Part shown: piece by piece, positions 47,913 to 59,498 of the stretch
Layout of the letters: every line of letters begins with the position of its first letter
How positions within the stretch are numbered: position 1 is the first letter of the stretch
NCBI GenBank assembly: GCA_964019135.1
Contig: OZ025249.1
Coordinates: 8,916,039-8,980,038, forward strand
DNA length: 64,000 bases
Source: Arenicola marina
Taxonomy: Eukaryota > Annelida > Polychaeta > Arenicolidae
Direction: 5' to 3'
Notes under the pieces: generated by a model
What the model saw: the letters and a program-made list of their open reading frames with translations, nothing else
What the model was told of the DNA's origin: nothing
Databases searched by the model: none
Position numbers and translations under genes: made by a program

Positions 47913-48224
47913 GCCAAATGTGTGTCTACTTATCACCATTTAATTTTTTGTTCGTTTAACTTTCACCCATTGTGCAAACCCATTCCCAATATAACCCTTG
48001 CCTGTCAACCCCCCCCCCCCTCCCCCGCTCCACCCCACCCCACCACACACCCACACACCTGTGGCCGATATAGCCGAGGTCCCTTCATTCTGTCACTGCA
48101 ACTGAAGTCACCCTCCGCCTCGAAAGGGTACAATACAGTCTATTCAACGCTACGGAGAATAACGGCTTCGATGATATATGGTCGGCTACCATATTGTTTC
48201 TGCCCACATGCTGATGTATTCCAG

Positions 48225-48386
48225 GAGAACACCGGTCGACCCAGACAATACTTGACCTTGGAGGCTGGGTCCCTGCAGGAAGACAACTCGTGTTTCCGCC
48301 TATCCACCGCCCTTCCAGTTTCCGTCAGTGACAGGATACGGCTGGCGGCCCAGTTCTACATGCCAGAGATCACGATGCCTATGTAG
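48225..48386 (+). CDS. Orphan terminal coding exon, protein unknown
   Basis: A good acceptor (GATGTATTCCAG) is followed by 53 codons and TAG. The product begins ENTGRPRQYLTLEAGSLQED and ends AAQFYMPEITMPM. Composition and the acceptor look like a real last exon; it reads in phase 0. I recognise no family and no upstream partner exon in the window. Because exon 11944-12129 also ends in phase 0, an alternative 3' end of the SCYL2-like gene is possible but speculative. No clear AATAAA follows closely. Confidence 0.42.
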   Translation, partial: ENTGRPRQYLTLEAGSLQEDNSCFRLSTALPVSVSDRIRLAAQFYMPEITMPM

Positions 48387-49549
48387 TCCCACCCCCTGTT
48401 GGCCCACGTCCCCCTCCAGTCAGTCGCTATGTGTATGTAACCCTACCTATGAATCCTACCCCCCCCCCTCCCCGCCCCCTCCACCCACACGGCGGCCTTG
48501 GGGCGATCTGTGTTGATTAAATCATATCGAGTAACCTTTTCAGCCGAGGCGGAAGCGGAAGCCGGAAGGATGCCAGCACGCCACGCACCCGTATATCACC
48601 GTCATAAAGTAGCGACTCATGCAGTGCCAACCTGATATTCCAACTTATTGTATCATTGTCTAAGAGCAGGCCTGGTATCATTATCAGTATCAATCTTAGA
48701 AACTATGAATTTTGGTTTGCAGGTATTAGTATATTTTTACCCATACTGGATCACACTGTTACAGATAGTGCCTGTTAGTTACATTAGTTAGTTGAACTTG
48801 TCACACCCTCCGGCCGTAGATCTATCAATTAAAACAATGATTATGCGAGGTCGGAACCACCTTACGGACATGGACAAACTCTGGTCATGGTTCTTGTGAT
48901 ATATTTATTCGTGGATGCTCGAGTTGTATCTAACTGTGCATTATGTTGTATGTGTCAAAATCTTGATCCTGGCCAGTTTTGGGCAGTCGGACGTGTTGGG
49001 CTCTCACACACGTGCACCCACATTATTATATCGCTATATTGAGAAATGAAGGCGTGAAGCCCATTCCTTTACAGTCGCACTTCGATAGACCCCAGCACTT
49101 TTGTTTCACATCATTTAGCTCTGTACGTCCAGATTGTTCCATAGAGGCTCACTGTTGAAGTTGTGTTGTGGTCGCTGGCTACCTCTACTGTCCCGTCAGA
49201 AAAAGACGAGAATTTTCTCCGTTCATTAAATAGCGCATGCATAAGGGGTGGTGTTTGACTAGCATCTCAATTATTTTCCACGTCATTATGAAATCATGTT
49301 TATAGTTTTTATTAAACCTTTACAATCGCCATAAACCTTGGTGGCTGGTATTCTACCGAGTGGATATCCTTCGCTGATGCCAGCCATTATCGTCTCCACT
49401 TATTCCAAAGTTACCACTTCGGCAAGGCTTTCCAGGGGCATCTTCGGTCTTTATCGAGGTGACAAAAAAGGAGGTGCTACAGGAGCGGGCGCCGGGTGTG
49501 GCACAGTGTAAGCTCGCCCCGTACGGTTTCCGCGGCTCAATGGATGTAC

Positions 49550-49800
49550 AGGCAGTGGTGGGCGGCGGGGGCGGGGGCAGGGGCAGGGGCAGGGGAAGGG
49601 CGGGCGCTCGATGGGCGGACGGGGATCGGGGCCGCGGGGCTGGAGTGGGCGGCTGGGGTGGAGTGCTCAATTGGCGGATTGGGAGCTGGACGGGGAGCAG
49701 GGGTAGAGGGCTCGATTGGCGGATGGGGAGCTGGGCGGGGAGCAGGGGTAGAGGGCTCGATTGGCGGGTGGCGAGCTGGGCGAGGAGCAGGGCGGGGCGC
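49550..49800. repeat. GGGGCAGG runs and 45-bp tandem repeat
   Basis: A G-rich simple repeat passes into about four units of CTCGATTGGCGGATGGGGAG with a GGGCGGGGAGCAGGGGTAGAGGG-type remainder, spaced 45 bases. Confidence 0.8.
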
Positions 49801-50194
49801 TCGATAGGTGGAATGGGAGCAGGGGGTGGGGGGGGAGGGGAGGGGCGTCAATGGCCTCTCCAAGTGGCCAGTAATGGCAGTAATGGCGGCAGACGCTCAA
49901 CTCACCACGTCCACATCCGCGCAGGATGATCTGAACGTCGCCTCACCATCAATACTTGAGGGAAAGACCGACGGGATGGGGTGGCGGGGGCTCTGGTGGG
50001 GAAGCGGGGTGGGGGTGACCGTTGTCTAGTATATGTAGTGATAATTACTATGCTCACGCCAGCGTCATCGCATCGATGGGATGTGGCCATGCCGGCGTCA
50101 AAGGCATTTATTTAAGAGGCGCGTCGAGTGAGGCGCGACCACGCGAACCAAGGCTCTTTTCGCTGCCATTTTGTCGATTATGTAGGAAGCGTGT

Positions 50195-50455
50195 TGGTCG
50201 GCAGGGACCGAATGCTTTAAACGTGTTTATTAGTCAGAGACTGCAGGCTTTAAACATGTTGGTCGTCAATGACTGCAGGCTTTAAACGTTTTGGTCGGCA
50301 GGGACTGCAGGTTTAAACGTGTTGGTCGTCAGGGACTGCAGGCTTTAAACGTGTTGGTCGGCAGGGACTGCAGGCTTTAAACGTGTTGGTCGACATGGAC
50401 TGCAGGCTTTAAACGTGTTGATCGTCAGGGACTGCAGGCTTTAAACGTGTTTGTT
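50195..50455. repeat. 32-bp minisatellite, about 8 units
   Basis: Unit: GGACTGCAGGCTTTAAACGT plus GTTGGTCGTCAG, with small length changes. No relation to the 32-bp repeat at 4691. Confidence 0.9.
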
Positions 50456-52594
50456 AGTCCAGAATAAGATAGAAGCCCCACACTTTCTGCAGTGTTCTTC
50501 AATGCTTGAAGGGATTTTTCGCCCGAAGTAATCGCTGTGGCGCAATTTCATCGTAACTTGAAACAATCGATATATAATGAACTATAATGAATAACTTCGG
50601 TTGTTAGCACTCACGGAAAACCACTAAATCTATATTTCATTGATGTTTCAGAAGAATAGTTGAGATAAGAGGATTTAGCTCTCACAAGAAAAAAATACAG
50701 TCAAGAGCACTGGGTGGATAAATCGTAATTCTTTTAATGGTTTTGACAGTAATAAAAAGTCATTGATCTTGCTGAATAATCCATATTAAACGGAAAGAAA
50801 TCTGTCGCCTGGAACTCGCAATTCGCGTAGATGTCTCATGGATAATGTGACATTTAAGAGGGACTTAACTTTATATCAATAATACCTTGACAAGAGATTT
50901 TCTTGATTCAATATCATCAATCATAGTGTCGCTTTTAACATTATGGCTTCTGTGTCTTGCGTTTCTCTCGGTAAGTCAACTTATTGGCGATGTAGATATA
51001 AAACGTCGCCATCTATCAATAATCCAGGGCAAGTTCCCCCCCTCCCTGCCCCTCCCCCCCGCCCCGTCCTCTTAAAGCATCCACTCCCCTGGGCGCCACA
51101 TGCGTTTCGACACGTAAACGCCTAACATTTTTTTATTCTTGACAATTTACTGGTTTCTAGCCTCCTGGTAGCTTGGCTTCACGCCCCATCCCACACCGAC
51201 ACGGCTTAACGAGGCGTTCATGCCCCCCCCCCCCCCCACCCCCTCCTTCTCTATCCTAGGAGACTTGCTTTCATGCCGTGTGCTTCGTCGACTTTATGGC
51301 AGCCATTGTGGCTTCACGACGGGCTTTTGGCCGGCCTCCTGGCAGCTATCTTGGCTTCACGACAAGTTGGTTCCTGGAGTATTCTTGGTGGCACTCCTTG
51401 CAACCCTCTTGCTTTCGCGAGCAGTTTTGGTCGCCCCTCTAGCTCCTTCCCCACTCTGCTAGCCATCTCTACTTGACGACGCAGACGCGGATTTTTATCA
51501 GGTTGGGGCTCCGGCAATGATTCGTTCTTTCGGCCGCTATTGGGTTTCAAGCTCTGCCCAAGGGAGCCGCTCAATGGAGTCTCGGTGGGGGTGAGGGAGC
51601 GGCGAGGGGTGAGGAGTGAAGAGCGTGGGGGGCTGATTCCATCGGCGTAGGGATGAGGAATGGGGAAAGGGGTGTCACTCCCCGAGGGGTCGTCAGTCTT
51701 GAGCCTGCACCGGTACAAAGTCCGTCGACACAGACCAATGAGGGTCGCGGCGTGTGAGAGGGGGGGGGGGGGGAAGGGGTGGTAGAACCGGGGTCGATCC
51801 ACCATGAAGAGGGGGGGGGGGGGTGTGGGGGAGGAATTCCGTGAAATAAGGTCGTGATGACTAATAAAGCTTTCACGTAGCGGAACTTTATCGGGTCCTT
51901 GTGATGGGGTGTTCGATAATAAATCCTTGTCCCAAAGTCCCATATGTAACATTGGGTTTTTTCCCATCTGCGTATATATCGGTTTCCGCACCACTTATAT
52001 CACGCGGTTTTATGTTATATCCTAGATGTGACTTCTGCTGTTTGTCATTTGGGACCCGGATGCGGGGAAACAGGGAGAAAATCAATATTGCCCCGGCTAT
52101 CATGGTCAGTGACTGGTTGCGATTCATTCTTCATCCAGCTGTTTTCCTTTGTTTCACATAAGGAGGAACGAGATTCCAGGGTTGTCATCTCGCCAACGTA
52201 ATTGATGATATCCTGCGACATCAAAACTTCTTGGGCTTTTTTATTGCTAGACTTGCCGTTTTCAGATTACTGATCGACACAAATGATTTACTTCCGCGAC
52301 TTAAACAAAATGTCTAATTTCTTTATGTCTCACCCATAACCCGCCTCTCGTTAATTTTGGCTATCGTCAACGTTGGTTTTCCGTTTTCTGTTCTGTGTTA
52401 TTATTTGTCGTAGTGATATTGTGTGATGATTTGCATCAACAGTTCTCAAGAAAAGCTAATTCTTGTTAAACTGCATACATTCCTATAGTAGGGCAGTTGG
52501 TACGATAGACCTACCGAAGTTGAACGTGTATTTAAATTTAACTTAAATTAAACTTTTTGGGTGGGGGGAGGGAATGGTTCATGATACACAGATC

Positions 52595-52740
52595 GGTGGT
52601 AAGCAAGCAAGTAAGCAATTTGTTTATTATAGTCAGGTTTCTGAATACAACTGATAACATGTACAACAGGGTAATACACAATATAAATCCTCACCCAGCC
52701 CTACTGGGCTTACAAGTGACTGTAATAGAATAAAATAGGT
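52595..52740 (-). mobile_element. Retroposon 3' tail (minus strand)
   Basis: Read on the minus strand, GACTATAATAAACAAATTGC is followed by short TTGCTTAC-like repeats, as at the end of a non-LTR element that terminates in a short tandem repeat. No coding part is recognisable. Confidence 0.3.
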
Positions 52741-53734
52741 GGTACCAATGTCGGCGCCATTGCGCCCTCTCTCCGCTGCTGCAACAAACCCCACGTGCAA
52801 GTAGATTCATATCTGTGACATCGATACATGTCAGTCCTCATGTCATCAATGCCTAATACTAATAGGTTTATAGCGAAGGAACGAGTCAACAGGCTGCACC
52901 AGTCTGGCGCCCGCCGACCACGCAGGTGACATGCGCACCCCGTGTCCGGACCTGTGTGTGAGTGTGGGGGGGGGGGGGGGGAGTAGGGTGAACCTTTCAA
53001 TGGCGAGCGTCTGGCCGCCAACAATACCGCTCCCAATACGCTAATCATTTATCGATGAGTGTGCAGCATATGGACTGACTGCGACAGCTAGGAGACGCCC
53101 GGCGACCACTCCGCCCCCCCCCCCCCCCACTCCACCAACCCCGCTACTGGCACGGTCATTGCAGCAACGAATTACGCTCCTTATAGGGGCAGTAACTTCT
53201 TTTTATATACAGCATGCTTGGGGACCATCCAGGTGCTGGTTCTTCCAGGACACCTAGGTTATAGATCTGACGGAGCCCCGGGAAGTCGTTGGAGGCTGGG
53301 GGGGGGGGGGGGGGTGGAGGGGGGTGGAGCAGTTATCTCTCTGTGGCGAGCCGCTGCCGCCTTTCGAGCGTTCCCTACAATCCCTGACAGTGATCGATAG
53401 AATCGAGTGGACGCGCCTGGTCGTCTCCTTCCGGTGATCAGTGTTGTTTTATACGTGTCAGTCATTCTCTGCAAGGGCGATAATAGACGGCGTTGAAGTC
53501 ACCATTCCAGACATAACCGTGACTATCATGCCGTAATGATTGTGATCACGTCAGGACTCTACTTCAATTTAACCGCGAGTCGGCTTTCTCTGTCAAAGCC
53601 ATGTACCGCAGGATGGATTTCTTTAAAACTCCAGCGTGTGGGGATTAACTGTAGATCTCTATTTCAAAGCCAGGGATGGCAGTTCTTTTCCTTTCGTTAC
53701 TGGATTCCGTATATTTATTACAGTGATGCCCTCT

Positions 53735-54240
53735 ACTAGAGTTTCGGAAGGGGGGGGGGGTCCAGTGACCAGTTTTGCCCTCTACTAGGGCTTCGGAAGG
53801 GGGGGGTGGTCCAGCGACCAGTGTCGATTTTTCAAAATTCTTAGTGTCGCATGTTGATTTCTCACGACGTTTCGTGTCGCTTTTTTGGCTAAGTTTAGTG
53901 TCATTTTTTTTTAAATCTGTGTCAATGGCGTTTTTTTAAATGCTCAGTGTCTAAATTTGTGTCAAATTATCGATTTTTTTCTACTCTGTTTAAAATCCTT
54001 TCAATCTATTCTTCATCTCAGCGGATAACAGTACAATTCACATATTATTACCGCCAAAATCCGCTCAGTCGGGGGATTTTACAGCCCAAATCCGTTTGGT
54101 CAGGGCGTTTTACCGCCAAATTTCTGTCGGTCGGGGCGTTTTACCGCCAAATTTCTGTCGGTCGGGGCGTTTTACCGCCAAAATTCGTTCGAAAGCGGTA
54201 TTCTTTTCGCGGCAACCCGCTACATGAAGGCATATTTTAG
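53735..54240 (+). repeat. Composite of a 50-bp duplication, GTGTCG-rich block and 31-bp repeat
   Basis: Two copies of CCCTCTACTAGRGYTTCGGA with a G-run are followed by a block rich in AGTGTCG. Then come units of GGTCGGGGCGTTTTACCGCC plus AAATTTCTGTC (31 bp, 3-5 units). Related pieces recur at 62.75 and 63.4 kb. Confidence 0.7.
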
Positions 54241-55107
54241 AGTTTTAACATATCCGCTTCTATAGGAGTCAATTTTGCATCACTAATATCCGTTCTATCA
54301 AGGACCCCGCGGAAGCCCCCCCCCCCATCAGATTGGTAAAATAGTGCCCCCCTTCCCCCCCCGGATGTTTACCTCGTCCTGCATCCCTTTCATGACATAA
54401 GTTTGGATTTAGGACTGCACTTACAAGTGATCAGAGATTGCTAGTGGCATCTTTGTCCTTGGCATTTCCTTCTGACCTTGACAGATGATGTCAAGCCACC
54501 AGCCTGAGGTGGACTCGTTAGTGCGTACCACAGGCTGGGTCAATGAAGATGCAGGCCGAGATTAACCCCCGTGATATGGCTTCATCGCGAGCCGAAGAGG
54601 CGTCTTTAAAAATAACCGGATTAGTTCGGATCATTCCAAGCAATCAGCAAGATGAAGTCGTCCTGATGGTGGGATGGCCGGAGAAGGGGATGGGAGGGTG
54701 GCAAGGAGAAAGAGGGGAAGTAAAAGAAAGTACATGAAAAAGTACTAAATTTACGAGCGTGGGCCTGAGTGATCACATCGCGGACCATTCTTTGACATGA
54801 CACGTATTACGCAGGGGGGAGATTGGTCCCTTGGAGCCCATACCCCGTAGCTCATCACAGGCTTTGTTCGCTGGGGAGGCAGTCCGAATGAGACAAGGTA
54901 TGCCTCATGACTAAATCAGAGAATGAAACATTGGGGGGAAAAATAAACTGTTTGACAAATTACGTTACAAATCTGGTCCAAAACAAATCCACCGGAAAGG
55001 ATCGTTGTCTCGCGTGCCATATCACGCGTGATGGATGACGTCATTTTATTAAAGCCATTGTTCCCATGGTGAGTGTCATTTCCGGGCCAATGACCGCGAA
55101 CTTAGAG

Positions 55108-55615
55108 TCTAATCGATTCAACTCTTCCAGGAAGAGAAGAGCTCATCCAAGAATAGAGAATATGAGCGATGAATCGATCGCGTGTGACGAGCTGGAAGAG
55201 TAGTTTCAATATGGCGAACGGAAACTCGCTTATAGCTCACAATTTATCGTTCACGTCCATATATTATCGCCTAACTTCAACAGATAGATACATGGTTAAC
55301 TGCATATATGGGCCGTCATATACCTGACACATATCTTTCAAATAACAAAATATAAGGTCTTACATATGTTTCACAGAATTTTATTCATTGTTTCATTCAT
55401 GTATTTTCCCTAAAACCTATTTTGTCACACTGAGCGAATATTGCATAGTAGCTTCCGCCATCTTGGAATAGCCTCTACCTCTTCTCTCTTCCACCTACCT
55501 GGGCGGAAGAGCAGTAGAGATCTTCTCGGAATAGAAGAGGCAAAACGATCGTACAGCATGCACTCTTCCGGAAGAGGTAGACTTTGGAAGAGGCGAATCG
55601 ATCACGCCCTTAAAG
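55108..55615. mobile_element. Possible foldback element rich in CTCTTCC/GGAAGAG
   Basis: ATCGATTCAACTCTTCC at the left and GGAAGAGGCGAATCGAT at the right are imperfect inverted copies about 500 bp apart. The interior holds several GGAAGAG motifs, including the perfect palindrome CTCTTCCGGAAGAG near 55562. No target-site duplication is obvious. Confidence 0.4.
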
Positions 55616-56295
55616 AGGTCCGCGTGTCGCGAATAAACTATTAGCATTGCTCCATGTGATTTAAAGTCCGTCAAGACGCACACCAACTTCTTTGTGAAGC
55701 AGAAGTTGAACGTCCTATTTTGTGATTCAAAATAACGTCCTATTTTGTGATTCCTTACACTTTCGTGTGATTCCTTACACGGCCACAATGTGACAAGGTT
55801 GAGATTTGTTGAGATATTGTCGATTGGTCTTGTTTGTCCTAATGTTAGCGCATTTATTAGATCAGAAATAGGTTTTTTTTTACTCATCGGGGGTTACAGA
55901 TTATGGCAATCCATCACCTTCAGTTAATCTTATCAAATTGCATCACAGCGGCAATATCAGGCTATGAACCATCATCGAAGTAAAACTGTTGCGTTCTGGG
56001 CGGGAGATAACTAGATTACCCTGGCAGCCATCTCGCGAACTAGATTACGCTAACTAGATTACCACAATGCCTCCTAATGTTTGTTTATGTTTTCACCCAG
56101 CCTACTGGTGATGGACAATACAACACAGACCAATTGCATGTCTCGGCATGGCATATTTACTGCGGGTCATCGCATCTTTATTTAGTTAGTACGCCAATAT
56201 TTTCTCCCAACAGATCCAGTTATAAACACGATATGGCATATTACATTCAGCAAACGGTCATTACTGGCCCATTTTCTCCTTCAGATACTATTACA

Positions 56296-56322
56296 TGATA
56301 TATATATATATATATATATATA
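56296..56322. repeat. (TA)n microsatellite
   Basis: Uninterrupted TA dinucleotides. Confidence 0.95.
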
Positions 56323-57844
56323 CATATCCCCCACGCCACCTACCCACCCATACCCAGCAGTGCACATCGCTCGACACGAGACCTCCATGTGTTGTGGAGA
56401 TCTCCATGGGTAACATAACATGTGCGTCTATACCCAGGGGTCTGAACACGGGGTCTCAGCACGTGGCTTCCTCAGGCTACATCGCTATATGGATTATCGT
56501 GATAAAAACTTGGCCATACCCGTCTCGGTCCGGAGGCTACCTCCCCTTTGTCGTTGTCACATGCGCATCTCAATGTCTTTGTTAGTATTTTTAAATGACG
56601 GCTCTCTTTATGTATGCAGTCCGGCGGCCTAACTTGCGGCGCAGGTTTCGGGGAGCAACACGCGTGTCCAATTATTAAGCACCTCTTTGGCCAAAAGTTC
56701 ATGGAAGTGGGCCAGCTATTTGCTTTCGGTATTTGCTTAAATGTTCGATAATAGCTGTTATCCCAGTCATAACCATCCCAGAGCAATGTCCATGTTACTT
56801 GGGTTCCACGTAGTATCCGTTGTGTGTCACCTTAGGGGGCATATCCGCTGTGTGCCGTGCTACCAAAGAGCTATCGATTCGTGGGTTTGGGTTATAAAGG
56901 TATATTATCAAATAGTCTGTTGCATTATGTAAGACATATGAAATGTAATAACGACACGGGTGCCCATTATTGCAGGCTTTAATATCATTTATGATGTACT
57001 AAATATTTCCTTCGTTAACAAGGTTCCAACAAAAGTGAGTAGGTAGCTTACCACCTCATAAATACCACTTTACGGCATTGCTCTGATGGTTTGCCAAGAC
57101 GTACATACACCTCTTATTGTACCATTACCGTGTTTCGGGAGTGTTCCGTCATCTTCATGATCATCTTGCCGTTCGCTTTAACCTCTCATTGACGGCCGCC
57201 CTTAGCGTGCTGATTGGTGGCCACCACGGAGAACGAGCGCCGAAATCAACACATCGAGTGGCAAACAGCCTGGCGCAAAAAACTAAACAAACTAAAGACC
57301 ACCCGATTTTAAAAGGCGTATAAATGGATAAAAATGCCCGGAAGTCTCGCATGGGAGCCTCAGTTCCGTTCGTAACTCTAGCAGGATGTTTGTATATGTA
57401 GCATGTGAATTGCCCGGGCGTGTGTAATAGAGGGAAAGCATGTTCAGGGGTGTGGTAGAGGAAGCCATAGCACACGAGGCAAGTTTTAACCATTTGCAAA
57501 GAGGGAATTGCTCGACAAGAAGTTGTAGCGGGTGTTGTATAATACACGAGTGGAGTATGGGGTAGTTTTCCTCGATAAATGTTGGGCCCGATGCTTACTT
57601 CAATGGCATGCAGCGATGTCCGAGTGTTGCAGTCAACGTCGTGCGTAATGTCTCTGCACAATACCGCCTCTTGGTCAGCACGCGTGCACGAGCGAAGTGG
57701 ATGCAATCAGCATTAGCGGCTATTCCACGCGACAGCGAAAATGTGGCATTTACTTCAGGGGATCATGTTGCCTATGATGATCGATAACTTTCATTCGATA
57801 TCATATGGCCGTCTCTAATGCGCGACGCCATTTTGGTGGGAAGC

Positions 57845-58095
57845 ATAGTAGGGGAGAAGGAGGATGAGGAGGGGGGAGGGGAGGAGTGGGAGGAGGCGGG
57901 CGAGGAGGAGGAAGAGGATGGGGCAAAAGACAGGGAGGAGGAGAAGGAGGAAGGGAGAAGTGGGAGGAGGAGGAGGAGGAGAGGGAGGAGAGCGAGGAGG
58001 AGGTAAGGGTGGGGGAAGGGGAGGAGGAGGAGGAGGAGAGGGAGGAGAGCGAGGAGGAGGTAAGGGTGGGGGAAGGGGAGGAGGAGGAGAGGTGA
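57845..58095. repeat. Purine-rich (GAGGAG) satellite with a 57-bp duplication
   Basis: GAGGAGGAGGAG tracts with two copies of a 57-bp unit containing GTAAGGGTGGGGGAAGG. Open frames here are compositional (Glu/Gly/Arg or Pro). Confidence 0.9.
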
Positions 58096-58099
58096 TCAA

Positions 58100-59440
58100 G
58101 ATGGGAAGGGGTGTGGCACCGTAGCGACAGGGACTAAGAAGATTTCATCGTGAGGGAATCGGTTTTGTCATGACCACGAAAGCAATCGCTTTCTTAATTG
58201 GTACTTCAATGGCCCGGTTGGCTGGCTTGTTATTCTGCTGGGCCACGTCACAGCCCCCTGTCACGCATTGCCATCGACGATCCCTTGGGGGCCATTTCCT
58301 TATTAATACCGCACGCAAAATTTGCCTTGCCCTGGCATCACATTATCGAGCGGATAGTATAATAATAATGAGGTATTCTAAGCCAATATAAATCATATAG
58401 CCGGATATCTATAATTAAACGTATTTGCGCATTCATAATGATCCATGTTATATGTGACATGCACCAGCTTGTCTATTCGACATGTTTGTTAATTAATATG
58501 ATTACTCGTAAATATGGTGTACTATGGGCTGATAACCAGCAGTACCAAAGAAATATATATATGTACATTACACATTACATTACAAGTGTCATGAAATATA
58601 TATAAGATTGTAAATAATTCTTATCGTATATTCCGAAAGCATATAACCGCGAACATATCGGTCTGGTGCCAAACGCCGTTCGGGAGCGGAAGTTCGTTGG
58701 AGGGAACGTCCAGAACAATAAACTATCGTGTGAGTAGAAATAACGGTCAATATATTTCTTGAAAAGAAATAGAAAATTCATTTCCAGTATAAATACGCGG
58801 GCAAGGAGTTATGTGTGAGCAGGAAACATGTTACATTTGCCAAACAACGGAATAACACATACAAACAGTTAAACCTAACACGAGACATGTTACATGTGTG
58901 TGAAAGATTAAAAGGTGGGAAAATACAAAACCTCAATAAAAGGTTATCGATTATACTGAACCTACGATTGCAGTAATGCCGCTAGGAATACCCTGAACAG
59001 TACAGTTTAAGGGATACTCTGTGGTGTAGCTAATCCCAAGCCGGTACAAAAGCGCTTTAACAGCTACGCAAAAACGGCCATTTTGCATTGCGTGTCCGAT
59101 AGCCGTTAACGAGATCCGGGACTTGCTTCCTTGCAACGTTGCACTGGTATTTTTCTTCTGTGCCTTGCTCTTTGCGGGGGTGGAGTGGGGGGGGGGGCAT
59201 TTCCTTGCGCCAATGCTGTACGGAAGTATGACGTCGATCAGCAACACTTGCGCGGTCGTCTCGTAGCCATGATAGTTGTGCCGCAAATTCAAATCATTTA
59301 GAATTTATATCCGTTTGGAGTGCATCACAATCCCTCCGTGGCTGAGATTTCCGCGTTAAACCATCATATAAACGAGCCGCTGAAATCGGAAATGACATTT
59401 ATGGGCTCACGATCAAGTACTCTGTAGAGTCCAATGATAC
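58100..59440. other. Region without a recognised gene
   Basis: AT-rich in the first half. A 113-codon minus frame near 59.0-59.3 kb starts close to the 59.47-kb promoter signal but has no recognisable domain. Confidence 0.35.
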
Positions 59441-59498
59441 AGTGGCGGGCGCTGTGGTCCGGCATTTTACGTAATCTCGCGAGATAACGGAGGCGAGG
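59440..59498 (+). promoter_or_regulatory. TCTCGCGAGA-type promoter with possible first exon
   Basis: A perfect TCTCGCGAGA palindrome at 59475-59484 sits in a CpG-rich stretch after TTTACGTAA and is followed by GGCGAGG and a strong GTAAGTG donor at 59499. This motif is known from TATA-less, often bidirectional housekeeping promoters. It could mark the untranslated first exon of the + strand gene whose last exon may be 61657-61834; the link is inference. Confidence 0.45.

Larger units (their letters stand above)
48387..53730. other. Intergenic region with several short repeats
   Basis: Apart from the repeats listed separately, I see G/C runs, a degenerate CCTCCTGGNAGC / TTGGCTTCACG repeat near 51.17-51.37 kb, and no supported exon. 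The 226-codon minus frame at 51.3-52.0 kb overlaps that repeat and G-runs and is not convincing. Confidence 0.4.

Noticed and set aside
51314..51994. 226-codon minus frame
   Set aside because: Built from G-runs and a degenerate TTGGCTTCACG repeat; no domain.
57161..57706. 181-codon minus frame
   Set aside because: Longest unique-sequence open frame outside arrays, but no recognisable domain, no clear splice context, and a length reachable by chance in 64 kb. Worth a protein search only.
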